Assembly (NCBI GenBank): GCA_022376925.1
Contig: JAIOJX010000005.1
Location: forward strand, 9,514,501-9,578,500
DNA length: 64,000 bases
Source: Tragulus kanchil
Lineage: Eukaryota > Chordata > Mammalia > Artiodactyla > Tragulidae
Direction of reading: 5' to 3'
Position numbers and translations under genes: made by a program. The notes below the pieces were generated by a model, which saw nothing but the letters and a program-made list of their open reading frames with translations, did not search any database and had not been told where the DNA came from. Every line of letters starts with the position of its first letter. Within the stretch, counting starts at the first letter, position 1. Below, piece after piece: positions 11,470 to 23,154 of the stretch.

Positions 11470-11655
11470 GGAATCTGCCTGCAGTGCAGGAGACCCGGGT
11501 TCCACTCCTGGGTTGGGAAGATCCCCCTGGAGGAGGGAATAGTAGCCCATTCTGGTATTTTTGCCTGGAGAATTTCCCTGGACAGAGGAGCCTGACAGGC
11601 TGCAGTCCATGGGGTCACACAGAGTCAGACACAACTGAAGCGACTGAGAAGAAGC
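11470..11655 (+). mobile_element. Bov-tA SINE (second copy of 10389-10574)
   Basis: Part of direct duplication 4. Confidence 0.9.
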
Positions 11656-11721
11656 AGCAGCCATCAAGTGTTACCTAACAAGCACATGGGTGACTTCATT
11701 GCATCATTTTAAAAAATTTAC

Positions 11722-11737
11722 CGTGTGTGTGTGTGTG
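11722..11737. repeat. (TG)n microsatellite
   Basis: About eight GT units; the doubled copy is at 10641-10656. It lies between a short direct match TGCATCATTTT (about 11700 and 12139) that may be the target-site duplication of the CHR SINE to its right. Confidence 0.8.
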
Positions 11738-11780
11738 CACTCATGCGTGTGCATCCTGCCTTGCCTTCTTGATACTGGAT

Positions 11781-12134
11781 CTTTTTAAAATTTTTATTTA
11801 TGTATTTATTTTATTATTCTGGGTTTTCACTGCTGCCACAGGCTCTTCTCTAGTTGCAGGGAGTGGAGGCTACTCTCTAGTTAAGGTGAGCAGGCTTCTT
11901 GTTGCAGTGACTTCTCTTGTTGTGGAACTTGGACTCTAGGGCACACAAGCTTCAGTAGTTGCAGCACATGGGCTCCATAGTTGCGACTCCGAGGCTCTAG
12001 AGCACAGGCTCCACAGCTGTGGCTCACGGGCTTTGTTTCTCCACAGCATGTGAGATCCTCCCAGATCAGGGATTAAACTCATGTCTCCTGCATTAGCAAG
12101 TGAACTCTGCCACTGAACTAGCAGGGAAGCCCCC
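11781..12134 (-). mobile_element. CHR-type SINE, near full length
   Basis: The minus-strand element shows TATTTATTTTATTATTCTGG tail, several GGCTTC..GTAGTTGCAGCACATGGGC body repeats, GTGAGATCCTCCCAGATCAG, and AGCAGGGAAGCCC at the head. Its length suits a nearly complete CHR-2-like copy. Confidence 0.85.
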
Positions 12135-12199
12135 CACTGCATCATTTTTAAGAGCATGGATTTGGGGGAATAAATTGCCTACTTCAGTTTCCAAATATA

Positions 12200-12296
12200 T
12201 TCTTTACTGCTGTGTAATCTTAGGTAAGTTACTTCACTTCTCTATGACTCTGTGTTTTCAACAGTAAAATAGGAACAGTAAGGGTATCACATCAAC
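12200..12296 (+). mobile_element. MIR SINE relic
   Basis: GTGTAATCTTAGGTAAGTTA, CTTCTCTATGACTCTGTG and CAGTAAAATAGGAACAGTAA follow the core order of MIR (tRNA-derived, ancient mammalian). Second copy at 13303-13399. Confidence 0.6.
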
Positions 12297-12324
12297 GCGG
12301 CATGAGTCACCCAAAGCATGCATG

Positions 12325-12453
12325 GCTTCAGTGCATTGCCGTGCCCTCCTCCAGTGGTTCTTTCCAATCCAGGGGTTAAATCCACAATCCACGTCTCTTG
12401 TGTCTCCTACATTGGCGAGCAGGGTCTTTACCATTAGCGCCACTTGGAAAGCC
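12325..12453 (-). mobile_element. Bov-tA SINE fragment
   Basis: CTCCAGTGGTTCTTTCCAATCC, TCTCTTGTGTCTCCTACATTGG and CTTTACCATTAGCGCCACTT are the antisense tRNA-like half. Second copy at 13428-13556. Confidence 0.75.
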
Positions 12454-12455
12454 CA

Positions 12456-12735
12456 TAAGTGATTCTAACATGCAGCCGAGTTTGAGTACCACAATGTACA
12501 CCAATACGTCGCTTCATCATGATAATCAAACCTGAAGCCCTGAGTGGAGGGGTTCTCTACCTTGGTTGTACAGTCTAAGAATTATCTGTAGAACTTTAAA
12601 GAATCTAGACTTCAGGCTACATGCTGGGCCAATTTTATCTGAATCTGTGGTTCATGGGAACCCAGGCATGAGACTTATTTTAAGCTTCCTAGGCTATATT
12701 AATATACAGTCAATTTAGAGATCCACTGCTTTAAT
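12456..12735. mobile_element. MER5-like hAT DNA transposon relic
   Basis: GTGATTCTAACATGCAGCCG near 12459 and the reverse-type pattern GGTTGTACAGTCTAAGAATTATC, GGGAACCCAGGCATGAGAC further right match the terminal pattern of the short non-autonomous MER5 family. It is old and diverged. Second copy at 13559-13838. Confidence 0.5.
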
Positions 12736-13121
12736 TTTTTAACTTAGATTATTATATTCCAATTTTCCCCCTTTCCTCCATGAACTGAGCCCTAACTCAG
12801 CATTTAGATCCTGGAAGCCTAATTTCACTTGTTGAAAACAAAGGGAAGACCTTTGACTCACCCTGATGTGCTGGAAATGCTGAAGATGGGTGGGAATGTG
12901 CAGAATGGCGCCAGTTGTTCTCCGTCTACACTCTGCGTGTCTGGAGGATTTGAGCCTCCAGCATGTCAGCCAGGCTCCTTTGGCCGGAATTTGCCTTCCT
13001 GCAAGAGCCGAAACCTCCAAGGCATGTGATTGCCGGGCCAGGAAAATGTCATCCACTGCCAGAGAAAAACCAGCCTTCCACAAATCTAGAGTGAATGGCA
13101 CATGCAACCAATTTAGTCAAA

Positions 13122-13237
13122 GTGGCTCACGGGCTTTGTTTCTCCACAGCATGTGAGATCCTCCCAGATCAGGGATTAAACTCATGTCTCCTGCATTAGC
13201 AAGTGAACTCTGCCACTGAACTAGCAGGGAAGCCCCC
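13122..13237 (-). mobile_element. CHR-type SINE head (second copy of 12019-12134)
   Basis: Duplication 5 restarts inside the CHR SINE, so only its 5' part is present here. Confidence 0.85.
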
Positions 13238-13302
13238 CACTGCATCATTTTTAAGAGCATGGATTTGGGGGAATAAATTGCCTACTTCAGTTTCCAAATA
13301 TA

Positions 13303-13399
13303 TTCTTTACTGCTGTGTAATCTTAGGTAAGTTACTTCACTTCTCTATGACTCTGTGTTTTCAACAGTAAAATAGGAACAGTAAGGGTATCACATCAAC
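13303..13399 (+). mobile_element. MIR relic (second copy of 12200-12296)
   Basis: Part of direct duplication 5. Confidence 0.6.
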
Positions 13400-13427
13400 G
13401 CGGCATGAGTCACCCAAAGCATGCATG

Positions 13428-13556
13428 GCTTCAGTGCATTGCCGTGCCCTCCTCCAGTGGTTCTTTCCAATCCAGGGGTTAAATCCACAATCCACGTCTC
13501 TTGTGTCTCCTACATTGGCGAGCAGGGTCTTTACCATTAGCGCCACTTGGAAAGCC
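13428..13556 (-). mobile_element. Bov-tA fragment (second copy of 12325-12453)
   Basis: Part of direct duplication 5. Confidence 0.75.
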
Positions 13557-13558
13557 CA

Positions 13559-13838
13559 TAAGTGATTCTAACATGCAGCCGAGTTTGAGTACCACAATGT
13601 ACACCAATACGTCGCTTCATCATGATAATCAAACCTGAAGCCCTGAGTGGAGGGGTTCTCTACCTTGGTTGTACAGTCTAAGAATTATCTGTAGAACTTT
13701 AAAGAATCTAGACTTCAGGCTACATGCTGGGCCAATTTTATCTGAATCTGTGGTTCATGGGAACCCAGGCATGAGACTTATTTTAAGCTTCCTAGGCTAT
13801 ATTAATATACAGTCAATTTAGAGATCCACTGCTTTAAT
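13559..13838. mobile_element. MER5-like relic (second copy of 12456-12735)
   Basis: Part of direct duplication 5. Confidence 0.5.
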
Positions 13839-14230
13839 TTTTTAACTTAGATTATTATATTCCAATTTTCCCCCTTTCCTCCATGAACTGAGCCCTAACT
13901 CAGCATTTAGATCCTGGAAGCCTAATTTCACTTGTTGAAAACAAAGGGAAGACCTTTGACTCACCCTGATGTGCTGGAAATGCTGAAGATGGGTGGGAAT
14001 GTGCAGAATGGCGCCAGTTGTTCTCCGTCTACACTCTGCGTGTCTGGAGGATTTGAGCCTCCAGCATGTCAGCCAGGCTCCTTTGGCCGGAATTTGCCTT
14101 CCTGCAAGAGCCGAAACCTCCAAGGCATGTGATTGCCGGGCCAGGAAAATGTCATCCACTGCCAGAGAAAAACCAGCCTTCCACAAATCTAGAGTGAATG
14201 GCACATGCAACCAATTTAGTCAAAGTGGCT

Positions 14231-14856
14231 GGAGAGGCATCAGAAAGCAGAGTGAAACGGCCATTCTGGAAACATGCCCATGAGATGGACCTGGTGATGT
14301 TTCTAGGTACTGATCAGGCACAGAACATGCCTCAAATTGCAAAGCATGGAGCTGCCTGCCTGCCTGCTGCTCTGTGGGTCTGCACTTTCATGGCATAGAC
14401 AATCAATTACAGTTTGGCAAAGATGACCAACAGAAAGCAAATGGCAGCCATATTGGGGCCAGAAAAATATGAGGTAAATGGCAATTTCTAGTGAATGATA
14501 CTATCAGACTATACAGAAAACTTTTGATGTGCTGGAAAAGTCAACCCTGTTTGCAAATATTTGTGACTGTAAGCAGCTCTTAACAGACTCTGCTTATGGC
14601 TTTCTCTACACACTGTTTTAAGTAAAGCTTAATCCATGTTTCCAATTCCTTTACACATAACTCATCAGCGTCTTTATTTGGGGAGAAAAAACTCTTTAAT
14701 GTCCAAGATGCTTTTGCTTTTTAGCCTTTGAAAGCATTTTTTTCTTTCTTTGAAAGGGGCTGAAGTCACATGCTTGCCAAATTGAGAGCCCACTTAGCTT
14801 TCATGAATGTAGAATTTTGACCACTGTTCGGGATTTGAATTTCTTCACATTTGCCA
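14231..14856. other. Unique non-coding sequence
   Basis: No repeat family, RNA or supported reading frame recognised. It is moderately A+T-rich. Confidence 0.5.
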
Positions 14857-17120
14857 AAAATGTGACTTGTTGCTTGTTTTTAATACACAACTCCCTTTTA
14901 AAAATTGAATGTGAGACTCTCAATGAACCCTGGAGGCAACAGGTTTGCCCTTCCAAAGATTCCTCCTCTAACCCTCACCCCTAATGTGGAGCTTATTAAT
15001 ACCTTTATGTTACAATCTTTGTGACTCTGTAAAACAATTTTTATTTGTGTTGCCTGTTTTTAAAAGAAAAATAGTTTGAGCTTGTGATGGTACCTTTTAT
15101 CAAGGATTTCAAAACTTGCTTGCAAACATGGGCACAAAACTATGACAACTTTAGTTTACATATACCCGTGGTGAACATAGCAATTGGTTTGTGGGAGTAA
15201 GCAAAAAGTAAGAATGTAAAAGGAGAATGTATGGTCTTGAAAGCAAGCCAGATGGGCCATAAGGACTCACTATTTTCTCATATGTCCCCTAAGAAAACTA
15301 GTTAGGTGTCTCTCTTTTACAGCCTCTGTTTCTTGGAATGAAGGGAAAGGGAAACTGATCATATTAATCAGACTGAGCCAAAGTTGTGTTGCAATTATGT
15401 AGATCACCTAATAAAAAAAACTAAATAAATTCTAGTCAGCTATTCAGATATATTTATCTACATAATGCTGTATGTTCTTTTACTTGGAATACTTTCTTTT
15501 CCTTTATTAAAATTGTAATTATGGATGCTTGGTGTAAGTCATCAGAGAGAGGAAGAAATAAAGATCAAGAATGTTGTAATGAACTATTGTCAAGAAGCTG
15601 GAGTAAATATTATTTTCATAGATGCAATAAACTGATATCAAATTTCATCCCCCAATGAGTAATTTGGTCAACACCATCTCTCATGTTGATTGTTATTTGG
15701 TACCATGGGGACGTTGGTACAGGAAGTAGAAGTCATCATTCTTATCCTTAAAGAATTTACAATTAGGAGAGTTTATAAAATTTTACTACCAAATAATAAA
15801 CCAAAAATAACAAGAGACTAATCCATAGCAACAACAGATGTTCAAGCTACTCAGTGCTTGGGGAGGTGACGAGGACCGAATGTCAGCAGAGGCTGGGTGA
15901 CCAGATCTAAGGGACTCAGAACGTGTTGACTGATAACACATCACCCATTCATTTTAAATGACGTAATCAAAATGTGACTTGTTGCTTGTTTTTAATACAC
16001 AACTCCCTTTTAAAAATTGAATGTGAGACTCTCAATGAACCCTGGAGGCAACAGGTTTGCCCTTCCAAAGATTCCTCCTCTAACCCTCACCCCTAATGTG
16101 GAGCTTATTAATACCTTTATGTTACAATCTTTGTGACTCTGTAAAACAATTTTTATTTGTGTTGCCTGTTTTTAAAAGAAAAATAGTTTGAGCTTGTGAT
16201 GGTACCTTTTATCAAGGATTTCAAAACTTGCTTGCAAACATGGGCACAAAACTATGACAACTTTAGTTTACATATACCCGTGGTGAACATAGCAATTGGT
16301 TTGTGGGAGTAAGCAAAAAGTAAGAATGTAAAAGGAGAATGTATGGTCTTGAAAGCAAGCCAGATGGGCCATAAGGACTCACTATTTTCTCATATGTCCC
16401 CTAAGAAAACTAGTTAGGTGTCTCTCTTTTACAGCCTCTGTTTCTTGGAATGAAGGGAAAGGGAAACTGATCATATTAATCAGACTGAGCCAAAGTTGTG
16501 TTGCAATTATGTAGATCACCTAATAAAAAAAACTAAATAAATTCTAGTCAGCTATTCAGATATATTTATCTACATAATGCTGTATGTTCTTTTACTTGGA
16601 ATACTTTCTTTTCCTTTATTAAAATTGTAATTATGGATGCTTGGTGTAAGTCATCAGAGAGAGGAAGAAATAAAGATCAAGAATGTTGTAATGAACTATT
16701 GTCAAGAAGCTGGAGTAAATATTATTTTCATAGATGCAATAAACTGATATCAAATTTCATCCCCCAATGAGTAATTTGGTCAACACCATCTCTCATGTTG
16801 ATTGTTATTTGGTACCATGGGGACGTTGGTACAGGAAGTAGAAGTCATCATTCTTATCCTTAAAGAATTTACAATTAGGAGAGTTTATAAAATTTTACTA
16901 CCAAATAATAAACCAAAAATAACAAGAGACTAATCCATAGCAACAACAGATGTTCAAGCTACTCAGTGCTTGGGGAGGTGACGAGGACCGAATGTCAGCA
17001 GAGGCTGGGTGACCAGATCTAAGGGACTCAGAACGTGTTGACTGATAACACATCACAGTAAATAACAGCTATAATTTTTCCCATAATAAAGATTCATTTT
17101 TTAAATGACGTAATCAAAAT
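14857..17120. repeat. Direct duplication 6, period about 1112 bp, left copy damaged at its end
   Basis: Positions 14857-15972 recur from 15969. The left copy lacks about 36 bp that the right copy has at about 17056-17092 (after ACACATCAC). After this gap the left copy still matches TTCATTTTAAATGACGTAATCAAAAT before jumping back, so the deletion lies inside the duplicated block close to its end. Content is unique DNA without a gene. Confidence 0.95.
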
Positions 17121-17160
17121 CACCCCATTTTGTACAAGTAGTTCCTAATTTGACTTATAA

Positions 17161-17369
17161 AGTGAAGTGAAAGTCATTTAGTCATGCGTGAGTCTTTGCA
17201 GCCCCTCGAATGTAGCCCCTCAGGCTCCTCTGTCCATGGGATTCTCCAGGCGAGAATACTGGAGTGGGTTGCCATATCTTCCTCCAGGAGATCTTCCCAA
17301 CCCAAGGATCAAACCCAGGTCTCCCACTTAGCAGGTAGATTTAGTATCTAAGCCACCAGGGAAACCAGA
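17161..17369 (-). mobile_element. Bov-A2 SINE
   Basis: Antisense Bov-A2 with the characteristic AGTGAAGTGAAAGTCATTTA start, CAGGCTCCTCTGTCCATGGG, GAATACTGGAGTGGGTTGCC, AGATCTTCCCAACCCAAGGA and GCCACCAGGGAAACC. Confidence 0.92.
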
Positions 17370-18184
17370 GAGAAGATCAACTTGAATATTACAATGGAGA
17401 AAGACATGCTTTAATAATGATTATTAACAGTTTGGGTGTGTTTTCTATAACACGGTTCACAACCGCTGTATTATCTTAATATACCCAGTTGGATCAAAAC
17501 ATTTGTATTGCAGTGATGAAGTTTGAAAGCGAATGTTATGAAAACCATTCCTCATAGTGGTTTAATTTTTGATGAAAATATAAGGATATTTTCATTTTAT
17601 TGACCTGTGCAGATGTTTATTTCTGGGTCAGGCTCTTAAAATGCCGGTGATGAATATAAATGGGAGTTGCCTCTTGGAGAATATACAACAGCATTTTTAT
17701 ATATGAGGAAGAAAAATTAGACATTTTAAGTGAAGATTTTGAATATTTTCTCTCAGTGGCTAACCTTAATTCAGTTTGTTTCTCAGTCCCCTTCTCTTAA
17801 AAGTAAGGTTTTCATTTTCCAGAAAATAAATGTGGGAACTTTGATAAGGAGATTCGGACTCCGTGGTTGTGAGAATCATTATTCCTGGGGTTCTAGGAAG
17901 ACAGCTGAGTAAGAAATATGAGGGACTTGTCTCTCCCCCTCGACGATAACTATACTGGAAGAATCAGTCTGATGTAAATATTGTGGAACTGTGGGGTCTA
18001 TTGAAGGCTTGAAGCTTCTAGGGGAAGACCTGGATGGCAAATTGTGGTTAATTTCAGTCAGTTTTAGCTCTTAGCATAGTACGGGCTACCAATCCCCAAA
18101 TACCAGCCCCACCACAGGCCGCTCGGTAGGTAGGTGTTCCAGGGGGAGCTGAAATGCAACTTTTGGGAGCTGGGGGTGGGCATT
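17370..18184. other. Unique sequence, no gene seen
   Basis: A 60-codon frame at 17730-17912 has no recognisable feature. The part 17870-18170 vaguely resembles the 5' region of an old L1, but I could not support this. Confidence 0.4.
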
Positions 18185-18405
18185 TTAATCAGGATTCTCC
18201 TGAGAAACAGGACCAATCAAATATGTTAATAGACTTAAAATAAAAGGAGATTTATTATCAGAGTGGCTCATGTGATTTCTGAGGCTGAGAAGTCCCACCG
18301 TCTGCTCTCTGCGAGCTGGAAAATCAGAAAAGCTGGAGGTCAGATTCCACTATCTGGGCATTCCTTAGTCCAGTCAAGTTGACGCACAAAACTAACATCA
18401 CAGTG
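18185..18405 (-). mobile_element. Old mammalian interspersed repeat (LTR-like), tentative
   Basis: AGGATTCTCCTGAGAAACAG, GAGATTTATTATCAGAGTGG, CTCATGTGATTTCTGAGGCT and GAGAAGTCCCACCGTCTGC follow the order of a frequent mammalian repeat that I recall only as a pattern, not by family. Confidence 0.4.
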
Positions 18406-18919
18406 GGCAAAAACTACTGGAGGACCCTGTTCTAGGACTATTAGGAGTCTGTGCTCTGACTGCTGGTTGCTACTTCCAATCTCAGAGTTGCAAAGAGGTG
18501 GACAGTTTCTCTTTCTTTTTGCCCTGGGAGTCAGATATGATAACTAAGTGTGACAATTGTGTTGTGACCAGCAGGTGATAAGTAAGGGACAAAATCCAAT
18601 GTGCTAAGAATGGATGAATGGAGAATAGAAAAGTCTGAATCTTACAAGAGCTTACTAGGCAACCAACCATGCCCTGATATCATGTTACGTAAGAAAAGCA
18701 TCATGCACCTCCTATTTATTAGATCTCTGTTAGTCAGGGAGTCCCTCTCTTGCAGGCAAATATACTGTTATGTGGTACCTTTCCTCTTAAACACGGACAT
18801 ACATAAAATGTATCTTTTGTGCTATTGATTTTATATTCTCATTTTTCACATGAAGAAATTTGGGCTCAAAAAGGGTAACAGAGCAGTTAACCCAGGTCTT
18901 CTAATTGCATATTTGTTAT

Positions 18920-19126
18920 TGTAATTTAGTCACTCCGTTGTGTCCTACTCTTTTGCAGCCCTATGGACTGTAGCCCACCAGGCTCCTCTGTCCATAGGAT
19001 TTCCCAGGCAAAAATACTGGAGTGGGGTGCCATGCCCTGCTGGAGGGCTTCTTCCTGACCCAGGGACTGAACCTGCGTCTCCTGCACTGACAGGCAGATT
19101 TTTTACCGCTGAGCCTCCTGGCAAGT
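18920..19126 (-). mobile_element. Bov-A2 SINE
   Basis: TTTAGTCACTCCGTTGTGTC, GCCCTATGGACTGTAGCCCA, CCAGGCTCCTCTGTCCATAG and TTTTTTACCGCTGAGCCTCC give a complete antisense Bov-A2-type element. Confidence 0.92.
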
Positions 19127-19865
19127 CTAATTACATGATCATGCTGTATGCCTTGAAGTACACAGAATATAAAAGAATATTTTGTAAATGATGATGCTCT
19201 TACAGAACCTGTAAACATCTATCTAATTCTTTAAAATATTCGATGCATTTTTCAATAACTTCATCAGATTTGATTCTCAGATCAGCCCAGTAAGGTGGGT
19301 CTTGTTAGTGTCTCTCCAGTACAGAGTTATTGCCATTTCCCTTCCCTTCTTTCTCGACCACTGCTGCTGCCGGCCACAGCAATTCTGCCATCGTGGACTT
19401 AACGGTTCCTACTTACCATTCTTTTTTGATAGGTTCAAGCTCTTTGCTTCATGTCTCTGTTTTAGTCGATCCCTTGTAAAATTCTATTTTAATTCAGTAG
19501 GGAATGTAACAACACATTAGAGTCGACTTTGGCTTGGTTTAAGCCAAGGAGCTCTGGAAATCACACCAAGGATGCTGTCTACATTGCCAAGTTCACTTAT
19601 TAAGGAACAAATGCTTACAGTGTTAGGAATTAAATGTGATCGGAGTTGGTTCTGGCCGGGGACAGCTTTTACAAAGACGGTTCTGATTCTTGAGGAACTG
19701 CAGTCACTTTCCCCTAACAAATGTGCTTACCTAGAGGAGATCTCTTAGCTTCATATGTGCCAGCTCAGTGAAATCTGCGCCTTGCACACACACACTCCCT
19801 TCAGAGTGGTGGCTATAAAGTGATGCCCACGTGTAAAAACTAACACCAGTTTGTTGAGCATGCCT

Positions 19866-20106
19866 TTCTCTAGTTGTGCTAAGTGGGCTTCTCATTTCAG
19901 TGGCTTCTCTTGTTACAGAGCACAGACTCAAGGGCACACGGGCTTCAGTAGTTTCAGCTCTTGGACTGTACAGCACAGGCTCGGTAGTTACAGTGCCTGT
20001 GCTTAGTTGCCTCTTGGCACGTGGAATAGTCCCTGGACCAGGGATTGAACCCGTGTCTCTTGAATGGGCAGGTGGATTCTCAACCACTGGACTACCAGGG
20101 AAGTCC
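19866..20106 (-). mobile_element. CHR-type SINE
   Basis: Antisense CHR: GGCTTCTCATTTCAGTGGC, GCACACGGGCTTCAGTAGTT, GACCAGGGATTGAACCCGTG, CCACTGGACTACCAGGGAAG. Confidence 0.88.
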
Positions 20107-20962
20107 TAGTGACTATTTTATATTGTTTTATTTAGTATCTGTCTCATTACTAGAATACAAACTCCATGACGTCAAGACCTTTGTTTCTTCCTTCCCTGGG
20201 TATCTCTAAGCTGAACTGTAAACATTATTCCCTAATTTGCCTGTATGCCTTGAAGTACACAGAATATAAAAGAATATTTTGTAAATGATGATGCTCTTAC
20301 AGAACCTGTAAACATCTATCTAATTCTTTAAAATATTCGATGCATTTTTCAATAACTTCATCAGATTTGATTCTCAGATCAGCCCAGTAAGGTGGGTCTT
20401 GTTAGTGTCTCTCCAGTACAGAGTTATTGCCATTTCCCTTCCCTTCTTTCTCGACCACTGCTGCTGCCGGCCACAGCAATTCTGCCATCGTGGACTTAAC
20501 GGTTCCTACTTACCATTCTTTTTTGATAGGTTCAAGCTCTTTGCTTCATGTCTCTGTTTTAGTCGATCCCTTGTAAAATTCTATTTTAATTCAGTAGGGA
20601 ATGTAACAACACATTAGAGTCGACTTTGGCTTGGTTTAAGCCAAGGAGCTCTGGAAATCACACCAAGGATGCTGTCTACATTGCCAAGTTCACTTATTAA
20701 GGAACAAATGCTTACAGTGTTAGGAATTAAATGTGATCGGAGTTGGTTCTGGCCGGGGACAGCTTTTACAAAGACGGTTCTGATTCTTGAGGAACTGCAG
20801 TCACTTTCCCCTAACAAATGTGCTTACCTAGAGGAGATCTCTTAGCTTCATATGTGCCAGCTCAGTGAAATCTGCGCCTTGCACACACACACTCCCTTCA
20901 GAGTGGTGGCTATAAAGTGATGCCCACGTGTAAAAACTAACACCAGTTTGTTGAGCATGCCT

Positions 20963-21203
20963 TTCTCTAGTTGTGCTAAGTGGGCTTCTCATTTCAGTGG
21001 CTTCTCTTGTTACAGAGCACAGACTCAAGGGCACACGGGCTTCAGTAGTTTCAGCTCTTGGACTGTACAGCACAGGCTCGGTAGTTACAGTGCCTGTGCT
21101 TAGTTGCCTCTTGGCACGTGGAATAGTCCCTGGACCAGGGATTGAACCCGTGTCTCTTGAATGGGCAGGTGGATTCTCAACCACTGGACTACCAGGGAAG
21201 TCC
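20963..21203 (-). mobile_element. CHR-type SINE (second copy of 19866-20106)
   Basis: Part of direct duplication 7. Confidence 0.88.
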
Positions 21204-21304
21204 TAGTGACTATTTTATATTGTTTTATTTAGTATCTGTCTCATTACTAGAATACAAACTCCATGACGTCAAGACCTTTGTTTCTTCTTCCCTGTATCTC
21301 TAAG

Positions 21305-22085
21305 TCATAGCAGAGAGCCTGGCATCCTGCTCAATTAAGGATGTGTCTAGTGACTGAATGACTGACTAAATAGTCACGGACAAAGCGTGAGCAATGCAGG
21401 GAGCCAAGTGGTGGCCGTTGGGGGAAGAGCAGGAGCAGGAGCAGGATGCTGAGGCTCAGGACTTGGTAATAACTGGGTGTGGGTGAGAGGAAGCTTTCTG
21501 CTGGAGCAACTGGCTGACTAGTTCCATTTGATGGGAGAAATAACATCGGGTGCAGGGGAGTAGGTTTAGAAGTAAAATGATTAGTTCAGTCCTAGACATT
21601 TCAAATTGGAGGTGCCCATGGAGCGTCCAGTTTGGGGTGTCCAATAAGCACACAGGGACAGGCGCTTGGACCTGAGGAGAGGAGAACTGAGAGTTGGATG
21701 ATTACAGGTAGTCCTTGGAGCCATGGAAGAAAATAGGTTCATTCAGTAGGCAGCCCAGGAGTGAGACAAGAAGATTCAGTTGCTACGTCAGAGGCTTGAA
21801 GTGTCGTCTGTCCCCGCTGCTTTGTGCAGCGCTCATGGTTGCCGTCAACCTCATGACCAGCCTAATTTGAGAGCGGTGAATGTAGATTTGATTTGAGTTA
21901 GTTGATGGTGATACTGGTTACCTTTTACCTTTAACGTTATCTTGTAATCTGTGTATACCGCAGAAAACCCTCACATGTATGCTTCTCTCTGCCTGACACG
22001 ATGACCAAGTCGCTGCTGTTTTACATTGTGATGTACAAGAGAACAATCACTCTGTATCTTTTTAATAATTAACTTTTTTTATTTT
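21305..22085. other. Unique non-coding sequence
   Basis: No feature recognised beyond a short GGAGCAGGAGCAGGAGCAGG run near 21430. Confidence 0.5.
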
Positions 22086-22091
22086 GTATTG

Positions 22092-22614
22092 TGCATGCAT
22101 GCATGTAAAGTCACTTCAGCAGTGTCCGACTCTTTCCAGCCCCAAGGACTGTAACCTGCTAGGCTCCTCTGTCCGTGGAATTCTCCAGGCAAGAATACAG
22201 GAGTGGGTAGCCATTCTCTACTCCAGGAGATCTTCCCAACCCAGGGACTGAACCCAAGTCTCCCACATCACAGGCAGATTCTTTTTTCTTTCTTTCTTTT
22301 TTAAATTTGGCCTCTTTTACTGGTTTTTCATCTATTTATTTTCATCCATCTTTATTTATTTATTTTTGCCTGTGTGTGCCTCCCATTGCAGTGGCCTCTC
22401 TCATTGCAGAGCACCAGCTCTGGGCACATGTGCTCCAGAATTCTGGCTTGTAATTGGGCACACCAGTCTAGCTGCTCCACGGCACATGGGATCTTCCCTG
22501 GCCAGGAATTGAACCAGTGCTCCTTGCACTGCAAGGCAGACTCTTTACCCACTGGACTACCAGGGAAGCCTGAAGGCAGATTCTTTACCCTCTGAGCCAC
22601 CAGGGAAGCCCATA
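22092..22614 (-). mobile_element. Bov-A2 SINE split by a younger SINE
   Basis: The antisense Bov-A2 runs 22092-22284 (CCGACTCTTTCCAGCCCCAA, GGCTCCTCTGTCCGTGG, CTCCCACATCACAGGCAGAT) and resumes at 22574 with GCAGATTCTTTACCCTCTGA and GCCACCAGGGAAGCCC. Confidence 0.92.
22285..22573 (-). mobile_element. Young CHR-like SINE inserted in a Bov-A2
   Basis: T-rich tail (CTTTCTTTCTTTTTT), ATTTGGCCTCTTTTACTGG, TTTTCATCCATC, GGGCACATGTGCTCCAGAAT, TGGGATCTTCCCTGGCCAGG and GGACTACCAGGGAAGCC. The 13-bp AGGCAGATTCTTT at 22272-22284 and 22574-22586 is a perfect target-site duplication made from the host Bov-A2. Confidence 0.95.
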
Positions 22615-23154
22615 AGAGACAGGAGGAGTGAAAAAAACAGAGAAGCATGTCTTACTTTTCACAGACCCAGTTCATCTTCAGGTTTGGTTTCCAATCCCAG
22701 CTCCGTGTGACCTGAAGAGTAACAATTTTGTATAATGTTATTATTAGTATAAAATCAAATGATGTATGTTAGCTGCTTCACGTCTCTATTGGGAAGAGTT
22801 TGGATGTAAATATATCAATTAAATGAAGTCTTGCAAATGGAATGTTAAAAATGAGCCTGGAATGTGTGCACACAAATGAAATATATGCAAAGCACCTGGA
22901 CATTATGCAAGTTGATGGAATATATGTGAAGACTGGACATAAATTGGGCTAGTTATTCCTACCCTTTGCCTTAATTAAAACTGTTACTTGTTTCTGAATG
23001 CTCCTCTTAACCCTCTCTGCCTTCCCATCTAAAAATCCAAGTCTGGACTTGATATTTGGGGATATCTTTTACTAACTCAGAGTTCTCTTTCCTCCTTATG
23101 ATAGCTTCAACTTTTCTTGCCTAGATTACTAATTCAGGGTTTATTATGAACTTC

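Larger units (their letters stand above)
9585..11743. repeat. Direct duplication 4, period about 1081-1088 bp
   Basis: Positions about 9585-10661 recur as about 10673-11743. The start of the right copy has lost several bases compared with the left (a GCAG unit and an AC), and A- and G-runs differ by one. About 11 bp at the join (10662-10672) fits neither copy cleanly. Confidence 0.93.
12019..14230. repeat. Direct duplication 5, period about 1103 bp
   Basis: Positions 12019-13121 recur as 13122-14230. The two end-points share the short sequence AGTGGCT or GTGGCT, so the join runs from unique DNA straight into the middle of the CHR SINE. Confidence 0.95.
19144..21304. repeat. Direct duplication 7, period about 1097 bp
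   Basis: About 19144-20210 recur as 20242-21304. Between them, 20211-20241 is about 30 bp that matches neither the block nor the true continuation at 21305. CTTCCTTCCCTGGG versus CTTCTTCCCTG near the right ends are further small differences. Confidence 0.94.

Noticed and set aside
17870..18170. Possible 5' region of an old L1
   Set aside because: Only a vague resemblance; no firm motif order.
19225..19335. MIR-like stretch (GATCAGCCCAGTAAGGTGGG)
   Set aside because: Similarity is too weak and short to support from inspection alone.
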